64,000 nt of DNA from Haloarcula rara (GTDB taxonomy: Archaea > Halobacteriota > Halobacteria > Halobacteriales > Haloarculaceae), in NCBI RefSeq assembly GCF_029338235.1, contig NZ_CP119785.1, positions 124,001-188,000 on the forward strand, in the 5' to 3' direction. The notes under the pieces were generated by a model. It did not search any database, was not told the origin of the DNA, and saw only the letters and a program-made list of their open reading frames with translations. Below are positions 52,098 to 61,457 of this stretch, in pieces (positions within the stretch are counted from its first letter, which is position 1; each line of letters starts with the position of its first letter). Both the position numbers and the translations under genes were made by a program.

Positions 52098-53198
52098 ATG
52101 ACCGAACAGGTCCCGTTTACAGACGTCTACGTCGACGACGACATCGTCGACCGGGCGACGGAGGTGCTGGAGACGCGCCGATACGTCAAAGGGCCCCGCG
52201 TCGAAGCGCTGGAAGCACAGTTCGCCGACACCTGCGACGCCGACCACGCCGTCGGCGTCAGCAGCGGTACAGCGGCGCTTTACCTCGCGATGAAGGCGGC
52301 AGGCATCGGCGAGGGCGATACGGTACTCGTCCCCGGACACACCTTCTTCGCGACGGTCAGCCCGGTCGTCGAACTCGGAGCGGAGCCGGTGTTCGTCGAC
52401 GTCGACCCGCAGACGTACACCATCGACGAGACGGACCTCGCCAGAAAGGCGGCGGCCCACGACGACGCGGCCGCCGTCGCGCCGGTCCACCTCTACGGCC
52501 AACCCGCGGCGATGGGGCCGATTACGACCGTCGCCGACCGGTACGACCTCGACGTGTTCGAGGACAGCTGTCAGGCCCACGGCGCCACCTATCGGGGCGA
52601 CCCGGTCGGCGGGCTCGGCACCGCCGGCTGTTTCAGTTTCTACCCGTCCAAGAACATGACCGTCGCCGGCGACGGAGGGATGCTCGTCACCGACGACGCC
52701 GACCTCGCGCGCACGGCGAGAGAACTCCGCAACCACGGCCGGGACGACGAAGGGAACCACGTGCGCCTCGGCTTGAACCACCGGATGGACGAGGTGAGCG
52801 CGGCCGTCGGGCTCGAACAGCTCTCACACCTGGCCGACTGGAACGCCGACCGCGCCGCGGCCGCCGACCGCTACCGCGAGCAACTCCGTGACGTGGAGCA
52901 GGTGACACTGCCGACGGAGCGCGACAACGCGACCCACGTCTACCACCTCTTCGTCGTGCAGGTGCCAGAGCGCGAGGCCCTCCGGGCGCACCTCGACGAG
53001 CAGGGCATCGACACGGGCATCCACTACGACCCGCCCGTCCATCTTACCCCGGCGATGCGGGAGTACCTGGACGAGGTTCCCTCGCTGCCGGAGACCGAGC
53101 GACTCTGTGACCGCATCGTCTCCCTGCCGATGCACCCGCGTATCACCGACGACGAGATAGACCGGGTCGCCGAGGAAATCCGGAGGTTTTACCGATGA
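52098..53198 (+). CDS. DegT-family sugar aminotransferase, second copy
   Basis: A 366-residue PLP-dependent aminotransferase with Lys185 in FYPSKNMTVAGDGG and Asp156 in FEDSCQAHGATYRG. It is the same length as the copy at 48174 but clearly diverged, with similarity concentrated in the cofactor region. It overlaps the next dehydrogenase gene by 4 nt. With that partner it forms a second oxidise-then-aminate module for a nucleotide sugar, probably with a different sugar or position from the first. Confidence 0.87.
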   Translation: MTEQVPFTDVYVDDDIVDRATEVLETRRYVKGPRVEALEAQFADTCDADHAVGVSSGTAALYLAMKAAGIGEGDTVLVPGHTFFATVSPVVELGAEPVFVDVDPQTYTIDETDLARKAAAHDDAAAVAPVHLYGQPAAMGPITTVADRYDLDVFEDSCQAHGATYRGDPVGGLGTAGCFSFYPSKNMTVAGDGGMLVTDDADLARTARELRNHGRDDEGNHVRLGLNHRMDEVSAAVGLEQLSHLADWNADRAAAADRYREQLRDVEQVTLPTERDNATHVYHLFVVQVPEREALRAHLDEQGIDTGIHYDPPVHLTPAMREYLDEVPSLPETERLCDRIVSLPMHPRITDDEIDRVAEEIRRFYR

Positions 53199-54199
53199 GA
53201 TACGGCGTCGTCGGCACCGGCTACTGGGGGAAAAACCACGTCCGCGTCGCGAAGGAGCTCATGGACGACGGGGAACTCGACGAGGTGGTGCTGTGTGATA
53301 CGGACGAGAGTCGCGCCTCGAACCTCGCGGAGACGTACGGCCTGCCCTACGAGACTGACGTCGCGAATCTCGACGTCGACGCGGCGACTGTCGCCACCCC
53401 GTCGACGACCCACCGGAACGTCGCGCTGTCGCTGCTGGAGCGGGACATCGACCTGCTCGTCGAGAAACCGCTGGCGCTGACCTCGGCGGACGCCTGGGAC
53501 ATCGTCGAGACCGCCGACGACAACGACTGTACGCTCGGCGTGGGGCATATCTTCCGCTACCACCCAGCGCTGGTCGCGCTGAAACGGCGCATCGACCGCG
53601 GGGAGCTGGGGCGAATCAAGTACCTCCAGACCCGTCGGTTCTCGTTTCGGGTGCCTCGGACGACGACGGGCGTGCTCTACTCGCTCGCGGTCCACGACGT
53701 GGACATCTACGACTACCTGCTTGGCCGACGGCCCGACACCGTCCACGGGCAGCTCGACTCGTTCGTCCGGGAGAACATCGTCGAGACGGCGACCATCACG
53801 TTACAGTACGGCGACACCAGCGGCGTCATCAACTCCTCCTGGCAGGTGCCCGTCTTCGACAAGAAGCGCGACCTCGTCGTCGTCGGCTCCAACCGGTCGG
53901 CCTACGTCGACTACCTGGAGAACACGAAACTCGAGCTGTTCGACGCCGAGGTGTTCTCGGACCCCGACGACGGACTCAAGTCCAGAAACGACGGCGCCAT
54001 CTCACACAGCACGGACGACCGCGAGCCGCTGAAAGTCGAGGTGCAGTCGTTCGTCGAAGCCAGCCGGGCGGGCGAGCAGCCACGCGCCGACGGCGCTGTC
54101 GGTGCCCGCGCCGTCGAGACCCTGGAGTACGCCGAGGAGTCGGCCCGCAAGAAGAGCGTCGTGCCCGTCAAGCGGCCCGACACCGTGGCGCAGTTTTAG
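53195..54199 (+). CDS. Gfo/Idh/MocA sugar dehydrogenase, second glycan copy
   Basis: A 334-residue oxidoreductase: YGVVGTGYWGKNHVRVAKEL gives the cofactor fold, the catalytic Lys is in LLVEKPLALTS, and AVHDVDIYDYLLG is the active-site helix. FSFRVPRTTTGVLYSLA precedes it. The YWGKNHVR motif is typical of WlbA/WbpB-like enzymes acting on UDP-sugars. It ends overlapping the convergent formyltransferase gene by 4 nt. Its pairing with the upstream aminotransferase supports synthesis of a 3-amino sugar. Confidence 0.86.
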   Translation: MRYGVVGTGYWGKNHVRVAKELMDDGELDEVVLCDTDESRASNLAETYGLPYETDVANLDVDAATVATPSTTHRNVALSLLERDIDLLVEKPLALTSADAWDIVETADDNDCTLGVGHIFRYHPALVALKRRIDRGELGRIKYLQTRRFSFRVPRTTTGVLYSLAVHDVDIYDYLLGRRPDTVHGQLDSFVRENIVETATITLQYGDTSGVINSSWQVPVFDKKRDLVVVGSNRSAYVDYLENTKLELFDAEVFSDPDDGLKSRNDGAISHSTDDREPLKVEVQSFVEASRAGEQPRADGAVGARAVETLEYAEESARKKSVVPVKRPDTVAQF

Positions 54200-55047
54200 T
54201 CCTGCGTGGCCGCGACGGGGTCGCCTTCGACGCTGAAGTTCGGCACCGTCGCGCCCCCGAAGAGGTCGTCGTAGTTCGTCGCCGTCAGGTAGAGTCGCCG
54301 GCCGGAAAGCTCCGTGTAGGCCGGCTCGAACGGCGGGAAATCGAGCGCGCGAATCTTGTCGTACACCGCCAGCTGAGTGGACTCGTCGTCGTCGGCCAGC
54401 CGCTCGGCGGGAATCTCTTTCTCGCCGTCGAGGCTCGCCTTGGTGTAGAAGTACCGCTCGCCGTTGTACGCCGACTGCGGCGTCGCGACCCGGTGGACGG
54501 CCCCGTCCCGGAGCGTCGTGAGCTGTTCGCGGAACAGGTCGACGGAGGCCTCGGTGACGCGGTCGTACAGGGTCCGGGCCGTGTCGGTCTCCTCGATGGG
54601 GACGAACCGGCGGGCGACGATGTCGCCGGCGTCGACCTCCGGCGCCATCACGTGCAGCGTCGTCCCGTAGCGCCAGTGGTCGTCGTCGCGGGCGTTCATG
54701 ATGGCATGGGAAAAGACGTTGCTCCCGCGATAGCGGGGTAGTTCGGCCTGATGGAGGTTCAGCGGCGCGACGGTCGGGTGGTCGAGCAGTTCCTCGTCGA
54801 GTATGTTGGGGTAGTAGACGCTGACGAGGTAGTCCACGTCGTAGTCGAGCACCTCGCGTTCACTGTCTCGGGTCCGGACCCGATGGCCCAGCCCCTCGGC
54901 GCGGTCGTACAGACAGCCGTCCCACCAGGTGTCCTCGTCGGGCCCGTAGGTGACGACCAGCTCGACGTCGAAGGCGTCGTGGCCGGTCAGTTCGTCCAGG
55001 CAGCGCTCACCGAGCGGATGGCTCCCGAAGAATGCGACCGATGGCAT
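54196..55047 (-). CDS. Formyltransferase-fold enzyme (nucleotide-sugar N-formyltransferase candidate)
   Basis: A 283-residue protein of the methionyl-tRNA/phosphoribosylglycinamide formyltransferase fold. The motif LNLHQAELPRYRG supplies the catalytic Asn and His, and PEVDAGDIV the Asp and the folate site. In glycan loci such enzymes put a formyl group from 10-formyl-tetrahydrofolate onto an amino sugar. It is the last gene of the eight-gene minus operon and convergent with the second aminotransferase/dehydrogenase pair, whose product it could use. The start at 55047 is supported by GGAAGGAGT a few bases upstream, better than the alternative at 55071. Confidence 0.82.
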   Translation of the reverse strand: MPSVAFFGSHPLGERCLDELTGHDAFDVELVVTYGPDEDTWWDGCLYDRAEGLGHRVRTRDSEREVLDYDVDYLVSVYYPNILDEELLDHPTVAPLNLHQAELPRYRGSNVFSHAIMNARDDDHWRYGTTLHVMAPEVDAGDIVARRFVPIEETDTARTLYDRVTEASVDLFREQLTTLRDGAVHRVATPQSAYNGERYFYTKASLDGEKEIPAERLADDDESTQLAVYDKIRALDFPPFEPAYTELSGRRLYLTATNYDDLFGGATVPNFSVEGDPVAATQD

Positions 55048-55125
55048 GCTGACTCCTTCCGGAACAGCCACTGTAGTTATGCAGCGCTTGACCGGTCACG
55101 GTCCGAGAGTAGACGGCCGCGACGG

Positions 55126-56595
55126 TCAGGTGATAAACGAGATGACCGCGCCGGGTTCGACCAGCCCGCTGGCCACGGAGAGGGTCGCCCAGACCGCCCC
55201 ACCGGTGGCGATGACGGCGGCCAGCGAGAACGGTCCGGTGACGTAGGGCAACACCGACAGCACGACGCCGGCCATGACCAGCGCGACGACGGCGACCCGG
55301 GCCAGGTCGCTGGCGAGTTCGCCGAGGTTGAACTCGAGTTCGCGGTGGATGTAGTAGACGTTGACGCCGGTGTAGGCGCTGTAGGTGATGACCGTCGCGA
55401 TGCCGGCCCCCAGCGCGCCCAGGGGCGGAATGAGCAACAGATTGAGGAGGACGTTCCCCGCCGCGCTCGTGGCGCGGGCGATAGCGCGTACCCGGGCCAG
55501 CCCGAGGTAGTCCAGTGCCGACCCGGTTATCTTGTGGATGGCTCTGACGATGACGAAGAAGGCGTAGAGCTGTATCAGCACGACGGCCCCGAGATACTCC
55601 TCGCCGACGACGTACGTGACGGTGGGTTCGGCCACGATGACGAGTCCGGCCGCCGCCGGTACGTACAGCAGGAGGACGTTCCGCAGCGACTCGAGGTAGA
55701 TGCGGCCCGCGACACCGGGGTTCTCGGCGGCGGACTGCTCGCCCAGCGTCGGCGTGATGGTGAAGCCAAGCGACGAGGCCGGCGCGATACAGAGGTCGGC
55801 GATCTGGCGGGCCAGGGTGTAGAAGCCGACGGCGACCGGCGTCGCCAGCACGCCGACCAGGACGGTGTCGAGCTTGCTGTCGACGACGACGCTGGCCCGC
55901 GTGGCGGCGGTGGGGACGCTGTAACGGGCGATGCGGCCCCGCAGGTCGCTCTCGGGCTGGTCGGTCGGCGGAAGGGTGCAGTAGAACCGCGTGTACAGCG
56001 CTACGAGCCCGACGGCGACGGTGACCAGGAACCCGATGACGTAGCCGGCCATCGCCCCGGTGACGCCGTAGCCAGCGACGACCAGCCCCGTCGTGACCAC
56101 GAGCCTCGTGGTGCTGTTTATCACGGTCACGGCGGCGCTGTAGTCGACCCGGTTGAACGCCTGGAAGACGGATTTCAGGTAGCCAAACAGCGACCGGCCG
56201 CCGATGTAGAGCCCGCCGACCGTCAACACCGGCGCGACCGCCGGGCGACCCAGTAGGCGCGCCAGTTCGGCGCCCGCCAGCGAGACGGCCAGGGAGACGG
56301 TAATGGCGACAGTCAGGATGATAGCGAGTGACCATCGGATGATGTACCGGACCTGGGTCTCGTCGCGCTCGAAGTACTCGTTGACGTAGCGAGCCGTGGC
56401 GTTCGGGACGCCGAGCGTGCCGAACAGTTCGGCGATACCGACCACAGAGATGGCGAAATACAGCAGGCCGTACTGGTCGGGTTCGAGCAGGTACCGCGTC
56501 AGAACGAGGAGCAACAGGCCGTTGGTCGCCGCGTGGATTATCCGCGCGGCCATCGTCACCTTGAAGCCGGCGGCGATGCGGTCGGCCAGGCTCAT
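55126..56595 (-). CDS. Polysaccharide flippase (Wzx/MATE-like)
   Basis: A 489-residue membrane protein with about 14 transmembrane helices, beginning MSLADRIAAGFKVTMAARII. The layout matches lipid-linked oligosaccharide flippases of the polysaccharide transporter family (Wzx, AglR-like), which move lipid-linked sugars across the membrane. The ATG at 56595 overlaps the upstream stop (ATGA), favouring it over a GTG nine nucleotides earlier. It would flip the glycan made by the enzymes of this locus before transfer to S-layer protein. Confidence 0.87.
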   Translation of the reverse strand: MSLADRIAAGFKVTMAARIIHAATNGLLLLVLTRYLLEPDQYGLLYFAISVVGIAELFGTLGVPNATARYVNEYFERDETQVRYIIRWSLAIILTVAITVSLAVSLAGAELARLLGRPAVAPVLTVGGLYIGGRSLFGYLKSVFQAFNRVDYSAAVTVINSTTRLVVTTGLVVAGYGVTGAMAGYVIGFLVTVAVGLVALYTRFYCTLPPTDQPESDLRGRIARYSVPTAATRASVVVDSKLDTVLVGVLATPVAVGFYTLARQIADLCIAPASSLGFTITPTLGEQSAAENPGVAGRIYLESLRNVLLLYVPAAAGLVIVAEPTVTYVVGEEYLGAVVLIQLYAFFVIVRAIHKITGSALDYLGLARVRAIARATSAAGNVLLNLLLIPPLGALGAGIATVITYSAYTGVNVYYIHRELEFNLGELASDLARVAVVALVMAGVVLSVLPYVTGPFSLAAVIATGGAVWATLSVASGLVEPGAVISFIT

Positions 56596-58430
56596 CTGCC
56601 ACACTCGTCCCCGCGGACGTAGTAGAGCCGGTAGTCACCGTTGGTCTGGACGCGCGAGACGCCGGGGTTCTGCCGGAACGAGCGGAACGCCGACTCCGAG
56701 TATCTGAAGCCGTCGTAGATGCCGACTTCGCGCTGGTAGTCGCTCGACGTCAGCGGCACGTATCGACACCGGGAGTAGTACTGTGTCGTGTTGCTCCCGA
56801 AGACGGAGAAGGGTATCATCGCCTCCTTCCCGGGGAACTCTTCTCCGCCGGGCGTGACGTCGGTCCCGGTCGTCCCGTAGTAGGCGTCGACGTACCGTCG
56901 GGGCCCCCCACGCGGGCCGGCGAAGTAGACTTCGGGGTCGCGCTGGTCGAATGAGGTGGTGTACCCCTCGTAGTACGTCTCTGGGACGTGGTCTGAGTCT
57001 TTGTACATGTACGGCGACTGGTGGAGTATCATGGCCTGTGGCACCAGCAGGACGACGAGGGCGACGGCGACGGCAGCCTGCCAGTGTCTCGCCGACAGCG
57101 AGGGAGAATACGGGATACCGTCCGTGACGGCGACGGCGGTCAGCACAGTCACGAACACCATCATGAAGCCGAGATAGCGGAACGGTTGGCGGGTGACGCT
57201 CGTGACGTAGAACAGCCCGAACAGGACGAAGACGGGGACGAAGCCGAAAGTGACGTACCGCAGCAAGCTGTTTCGGTCGGGGAAGCGGTCGTCGAGCTTG
57301 CCGGTGACGGCCAGAAGCATCACTACGCCGGCCACCGCGCTCAGCACGGCGCTGACGAGGAATATCTTGACGAACAGCTCGCCGATACCGCTGCCGAGCG
57401 TCGACAGCGAGGTACCGACCGTGGATATCTCGTCGCCGGGGTTAGCGCCGTACAGCAGGCCGTTGACCACGGCGCTGACCGTCCCGGTGGCCCGGTCGAA
57501 GCGGGGAATCCAGAGGGCGAAGAAGAGTCCGACGAGCGCTGTCTGTGGTGCCAGCGACCGGTGGTCGGTCAGCCGGTCTGTCTCCCGGTACCGGCCGTAG
57601 ACTCGCGCGAGCAGTTGCAGGCCGAAGCCGGCGCCGATGAGCAGCAGGACGTTCGAGCCGGACTGTGGGTGGATGAGAATCGCCGCGATACCGGCGAGAG
57701 TCAACAGGACGCCAAGCGGTGTGGCGACGTCGTAGCCCCGGACCGTGGCCAGCGTCTCCCGTTCGCCGACGTAGCGCAAGAGCAGATACAGCGCGAAGGG
57801 GGTGAAGTAGATGGCGGCGGTGGTGGGATACGGGAAGATGTAGGTGTGGATGTTGTTGATGGGCAAGAACAGCAGCGCGAAGAACGTCCCGACGGCGGCG
57901 CCTTTCGACCGGGCCCCGATCCGTGTCACACACAGCGCGGTAAAGAGGATGTACATCGTCATGAAGACGGGGATGACGAGCTGCAGCGTCCGCCGCGGTG
58001 GGAGGCCTGTAACGCGTGTCAGCACGACCGCGATGGTGTTGATACCGGGATAGAGGAAATTCGCCGGGTTCAGCGACCCCTCGGCTATCAGCCGCGTCCA
58101 CCCCAGATAGGAGAGTGCATCACCGGAGCCGTTGTAGTAGTAGTCCCGGATAATCGGCAGTATCGCGACGCTGATTCCCACGAGGGAACCGAGCAGCATA
58201 GCGAGGCGGCTCCGGAGAGTCGTCGCGGACGCGCGCAATCCGACGGCGATAGCCGCCAGAAGCGCAATAGCGCTGCCGAGCCAGAACAGGACTGGCGTGG
58301 CCCGGTAGATAGACATCTCGTACCCCGTGGGCTGGGCACCAGCGGCGACGACGAGACCGACCGTGTACGTGAAATAGCCGACGAGGAGGGCGGCGACCTG
58401 GCGCCGTCGGCGCTGCGATGTTACGGCCAT
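56592..58430 (-). CDS. Large multi-spanning membrane protein of the glycan locus
   Basis: A 612-residue protein with about 12 transmembrane helices and a soluble 130-residue C-terminal domain (about 470-612, containing YFAGPRGGPRRYVDAYYGTT). Loops have YYYNGSGDALSYLGWTRLI after the third helix, reminiscent of GT-C-type glycosyltransferases or O-antigen polymerases, but I see no clear DxD or WWDYG signature. It lies between a glycosyltransferase and a flippase, so a glycan polymerase or oligosaccharyltransferase-like role is plausible. Confidence in the membrane-protein call is high, in function low. Confidence 0.8.
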   Translation of the reverse strand: MAVTSQRRRRQVAALLVGYFTYTVGLVVAAGAQPTGYEMSIYRATPVLFWLGSAIALLAAIAVGLRASATTLRSRLAMLLGSLVGISVAILPIIRDYYYNGSGDALSYLGWTRLIAEGSLNPANFLYPGINTIAVVLTRVTGLPPRRTLQLVIPVFMTMYILFTALCVTRIGARSKGAAVGTFFALLFLPINNIHTYIFPYPTTAAIYFTPFALYLLLRYVGERETLATVRGYDVATPLGVLLTLAGIAAILIHPQSGSNVLLLIGAGFGLQLLARVYGRYRETDRLTDHRSLAPQTALVGLFFALWIPRFDRATGTVSAVVNGLLYGANPGDEISTVGTSLSTLGSGIGELFVKIFLVSAVLSAVAGVVMLLAVTGKLDDRFPDRNSLLRYVTFGFVPVFVLFGLFYVTSVTRQPFRYLGFMMVFVTVLTAVAVTDGIPYSPSLSARHWQAAVAVALVVLLVPQAMILHQSPYMYKDSDHVPETYYEGYTTSFDQRDPEVYFAGPRGGPRRYVDAYYGTTGTDVTPGGEEFPGKEAMIPFSVFGSNTTQYYSRCRYVPLTSSDYQREVGIYDGFRYSESAFRSFRQNPGVSRVQTNGDYRLYYVRGDECGR

Positions 58431-58535
58431 CTGCGCCTTGCTGGTCGGTCGTTGGACATTGTTATTGGCGGGTTGTGTGCGGTATGGGACTGTTTCGTCG
58501 TGCGGGAGATTCCTGGGGACATATCCGTCACGGTC

Positions 58536-59489
58536 TCACGACGTGGCCACCGACTCGTAGACCGAGAGGAGTCGCGCCCCCATCCGTTCGACGCCGATTT
58601 CGGCGGCGTGCTCGCGACCGTTCGAGCGCTCGCCGCTCCGGAGTATCTCGACCAGCCCCGCGACGAGTTCGTCGTTGTCGTCGCTGACGGTGCTGGGCTC
58701 GACCCCGTCGAGGCGCCGGGCGACGTCGCCGACGTCGGTCGCGACCACGGGGAGGTTGCAGGCGAGCGCCTCCTTGACCGTGTTTGGCGACCCCTCGCGA
58801 TGGGAGGTCAACAGCAAGGCGTCGGCGGCGTTGAGGTAGTAGGACATCCGTTCGTGTGGGATGTCCGTCGCGGTCCGTAACGACACCGGCAGGTCGAGCC
58901 GGGCGGCGACGCGGTCGACGATGGCCCGAGCGCGGGGGTGGTTCTTCACCTCGCGTTTGGGCGGGTACGGGAAGAGGATGATCCGCTCGTCGGTCGGCCA
59001 GCCGACTTCCTCGCGGGCGGCGTCGCGGTCCATCGGCTCGAACATGTCCAGGTCGACGCCGTGGGGGATGACGCGGCAGTCGCCGCCGTACACGTCAGCC
59101 ATTCCCTCGGACATGACGACGACCGCGTCACACAGCGGTGCGATTCGTTTCGTCACTGGGCCGTATTGCCCCATGAGGTCCGACCCCCACAGCGAGAGCA
59201 CCACCGGCAGGCGCGGCTGGGCGATAGCCATCGGCGCTGTGAGGCCGTAGTTCGCGTGGACGAGGTCGTAGCCGCCCAGCGACTGGGAAAGTACCGAGGG
59301 GTAGAACCGGGCGTAGTCCCAGACCGAGCGACTCCCTTCGGTCCCCGCGTCGACCGACTGAGAGTGATTCTCGCCGGGCACCGACAGCGTCGTCATCTCG
59401 ACGCCCCGGCGTTCCAGTTCGGCGACCTGGGCCCGGAAGAACTGGGACTGCTCGTTGGTGACGAGGTTGAGGACGCGCAGGTCAGTCAT
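58536..59489 (-). CDS. Glycosyltransferase family 4
   Basis: A 317-residue GT-B transferase. The N-terminal DLVHANYGLTAPMAI gives the acceptor half; VIPHGVDLDMFEP and the E-x7-E motif in HREGSPNTVKEALACNLPVV give the nucleotide-sugar half. It is shorter than many GT4 proteins, which lack or reduce the middle linker. It should add a sugar to a lipid-linked acceptor on the cytoplasmic face. Its ATG overlaps the FemAB-like gene stop by 4 nt. Donor and acceptor are not known. Confidence 0.88.
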   Translation of the reverse strand: MTDLRVLNLVTNEQSQFFRAQVAELERRGVEMTTLSVPGENHSQSVDAGTEGSRSVWDYARFYPSVLSQSLGGYDLVHANYGLTAPMAIAQPRLPVVLSLWGSDLMGQYGPVTKRIAPLCDAVVVMSEGMADVYGGDCRVIPHGVDLDMFEPMDRDAAREEVGWPTDERIILFPYPPKREVKNHPRARAIVDRVAARLDLPVSLRTATDIPHERMSYYLNAADALLLTSHREGSPNTVKEALACNLPVVATDVGDVARRLDGVEPSTVSDDNDELVAGLVEILRSGERSNGREHAAEIGVERMGARLLSVYESVATS

Positions 59490-60487
59490 CGCTTCACCGC
59501 GCTGAAGGCGGTCTTGGCCAGGTTCATCGCGGGACTGTCGGTCTCGACCTCGTAGTAGGGCACCAGGTCGCCGGCGAACTTGCCCTTGTACTCACAGAGG
59601 CGCTCGGTGTTTGCGCCCATCAGGTCGTAGCCAGTGACCGAGTCGAGTTCGGGGTCGGTGAGGACGTCCTCGACGATTCGCCAGTGGAGCAGGCTGTTGA
59701 CGGCCACGTTACACTCCGCCCGCGTCCCGCCTTGCCAGAAGTACGCCGCGTCGGGCCCGAACAGCGCCGTGACGCCCGAGAGGAGTTCGCCGTCGGCGTC
59801 GCGGGCCACGTAGGTCCGGGCGCGGTCGTCCAGCCCCGCGACCAGGTCGCTGACGTACCGCCAGGACAGCGGGAACCCGCGGTCCTGCTCGGCGTAGCGG
59901 TCCCTGGTGCGCTCGAACACCGTCCGGGTCGCGTCGTGGCCCTCCACCGCGACGGTCACGTCGCTCTCGCGGGCGTTCGTGACGTCCCGGCGGAGACTCT
60001 TGCTGAAGGATTTGAGGACGCTGTCGGGGTCGGTGTCTTCGAGGTCTACGACGTAGGTGTATCGCGTCGTGAGGTCGAAGTCAGCCCAGCCGAACGGTCG
60101 GGGGTCGTCGTATCCCAGCCCAGTTAGCAGCCGCACCAGTGACAGCGGGCCGTCGGTCCCGAGCTCCGCCAGGACGGCCTCGATAAACCGCTTGTTGACC
60201 GCTTCGCGCTTGCGCTGTTTCGGGCTGGTCGGCATCACGACGGGGCCCAGCCGCGGAATGTTCATCGCGGGCGGTGGCGACATGATGGTGCGACCGACGG
60301 GCCGGTCCTGTTCGACGACCGGCAGCAACCCCACCGGTTGCTCACCCTTGAAGCCGCCGTAGAGTCGCAACTCGCCGCTTGCGTGGCGTTCGATCGCCGA
60401 CAGCGCCGGCGGTGTGTGAAACACCTCGTACCCCGAGTCCGGGAGGGTCTCGGCCCACTCCGAAAGTGACAGTCGTTCGACGCGCAT
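59486..60487 (-). CDS. FemAB/GNAT-fold aminoacyl- or acyltransferase
   Basis: A 333-residue protein of the double-GNAT FemAB superfamily. It begins MRVERLSLSEWAETLPDSGY; the C-terminal half has LSWRYVSDLVAGL, TYVARDADGELLSGVTALFG and YDLMGANTERLCEYKGKF, the usual closing block. Bacterial relatives add amino acids to peptidoglycan or act in exopolysaccharide/exosortase loci. Archaea lack peptidoglycan, so it probably modifies an amino sugar or the glycan. The start at 60487 is 37 codons inside a longer frame; GGAGGGTGG precedes it. Confidence 0.8.
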   Translation of the reverse strand: MRVERLSLSEWAETLPDSGYEVFHTPPALSAIERHASGELRLYGGFKGEQPVGLLPVVEQDRPVGRTIMSPPPAMNIPRLGPVVMPTSPKQRKREAVNKRFIEAVLAELGTDGPLSLVRLLTGLGYDDPRPFGWADFDLTTRYTYVVDLEDTDPDSVLKSFSKSLRRDVTNARESDVTVAVEGHDATRTVFERTRDRYAEQDRGFPLSWRYVSDLVAGLDDRARTYVARDADGELLSGVTALFGPDAAYFWQGGTRAECNVAVNSLLHWRIVEDVLTDPELDSVTGYDLMGANTERLCEYKGKFAGDLVPYYEVETDSPAMNLAKTAFSAVKR

Positions 60488-60563
60488 ATAGCTCAGACCA
60501 CCCTCCCGCCGGTACCGGCTTGAGTATCTGGAGCTTATGCTGCGTGGGGTCCCAGTAGGTCGC

Positions 60564-61457
60564 TCAGTCGTCCGCGGTGACCGCCGTCGGCGCACACAGC
60601 GAGTACAGCTCGCCGGGGGGCCCGACCCAGGCGTCCCGCGCCAGTGCGGTCGTGACGAGTCGGCGATAGAGGCGCCCGTAGCCGGGATGGTCGCGGCTGA
60701 AGTGACGCGGGTGCCAGAGTGCCGTCATCACGGCCTCGTTCGCGGCGGCCTCCGCGAGCAGCGACTCGAGAGCGGCCCAGGCCCGGTCAAAATCCTCGCC
60801 GGGGTCCGGCAGGGCGCCCTCCATCACCGTCAGAGGGAAAACGACGAACTCGTCGTCGAAGGGGCGGAACGGCTGGTAGCCGTGGGCGAAACCGTACTCG
60901 TCGGGGCTCCCGAGGGTGGTGTCGTAGTCGAGCCCGATAGCCCGGTAGTGCTCCCAGGTCGCGGGCCGTTCCAGCCGGAGGTAGTGCTGGCGCCCGCCTC
61001 GGACCGGCTCGCCGAGTACCGCTTCAAGCCGGCGTTTCTCCTCGCGCAGCATCGCTCGGTCGTCGACGGCCTCATAGGAGCCGTGTAACCCGACCTCCCA
61101 GCCGCCCCGCCGCAACGTCCCGAGCAGGCCGCGAATCGGGTCGTCCTCGATGTCGTAGCGGCCGGCGTACAGCTGCCAGCCCTCGGCCGTCAGCCACTCA
61201 CGTGGCGGGCGGTCGCGGAACAGCGACTGCTCGTCGAGGAGGTAAAAGGCCGACCTGACACCGTGTTTCCGCTCGAATGCCAGGAGCTCCGGAAAGGTCC
61301 AGTAGGGCCGCCGGCCGGGCGCGAGGTCGAGCAAGTGGCTCGGGTCACGGCGGGTCAGCGCGTAGAACAGCGACTGGTAGGTCTTGTAGGGCCGGTCGAC
61401 GTCGTGGGTGAGACAGAGGGCGAAGTCGTGGCCGTCGGGCACCCAGTCGCCGCTCAT
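60564..61457 (-). CDS. Polysaccharide-deacetylase-like (NodB fold) protein
   Basis: A 297-residue protein with FALCLTHDVDRPYKTYQS (metal-binding THDVD at the start of the barrel) and EVGLHGSYEAV, the HxxxH-like second motif. The C-terminal MTALWHPRHFSRD region supplies another His. Metal-dependent deacetylases of this fold remove N-acetyl groups from glycans. It overlaps the DUF354 gene by 4 nt. A free amine made this way could be a target for the FemAB-like and formyl enzymes in the same operon. Confidence 0.83.
   Translation of the reverse strand: MSGDWVPDGHDFALCLTHDVDRPYKTYQSLFYALTRRDPSHLLDLAPGRRPYWTFPELLAFERKHGVRSAFYLLDEQSLFRDRPPREWLTAEGWQLYAGRYDIEDDPIRGLLGTLRRGGWEVGLHGSYEAVDDRAMLREEKRRLEAVLGEPVRGGRQHYLRLERPATWEHYRAIGLDYDTTLGSPDEYGFAHGYQPFRPFDDEFVVFPLTVMEGALPDPGEDFDRAWAALESLLAEAAANEAVMTALWHPRHFSRDHPGYGRLYRRLVTTALARDAWVGPPGELYSLCAPTAVTADD

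Noticed and set aside
57021..58880. 619-codon plus-strand frame
   Set aside because: Antisense to the glycan membrane protein and glycosyltransferase; highly charged nonsense composition without motifs.
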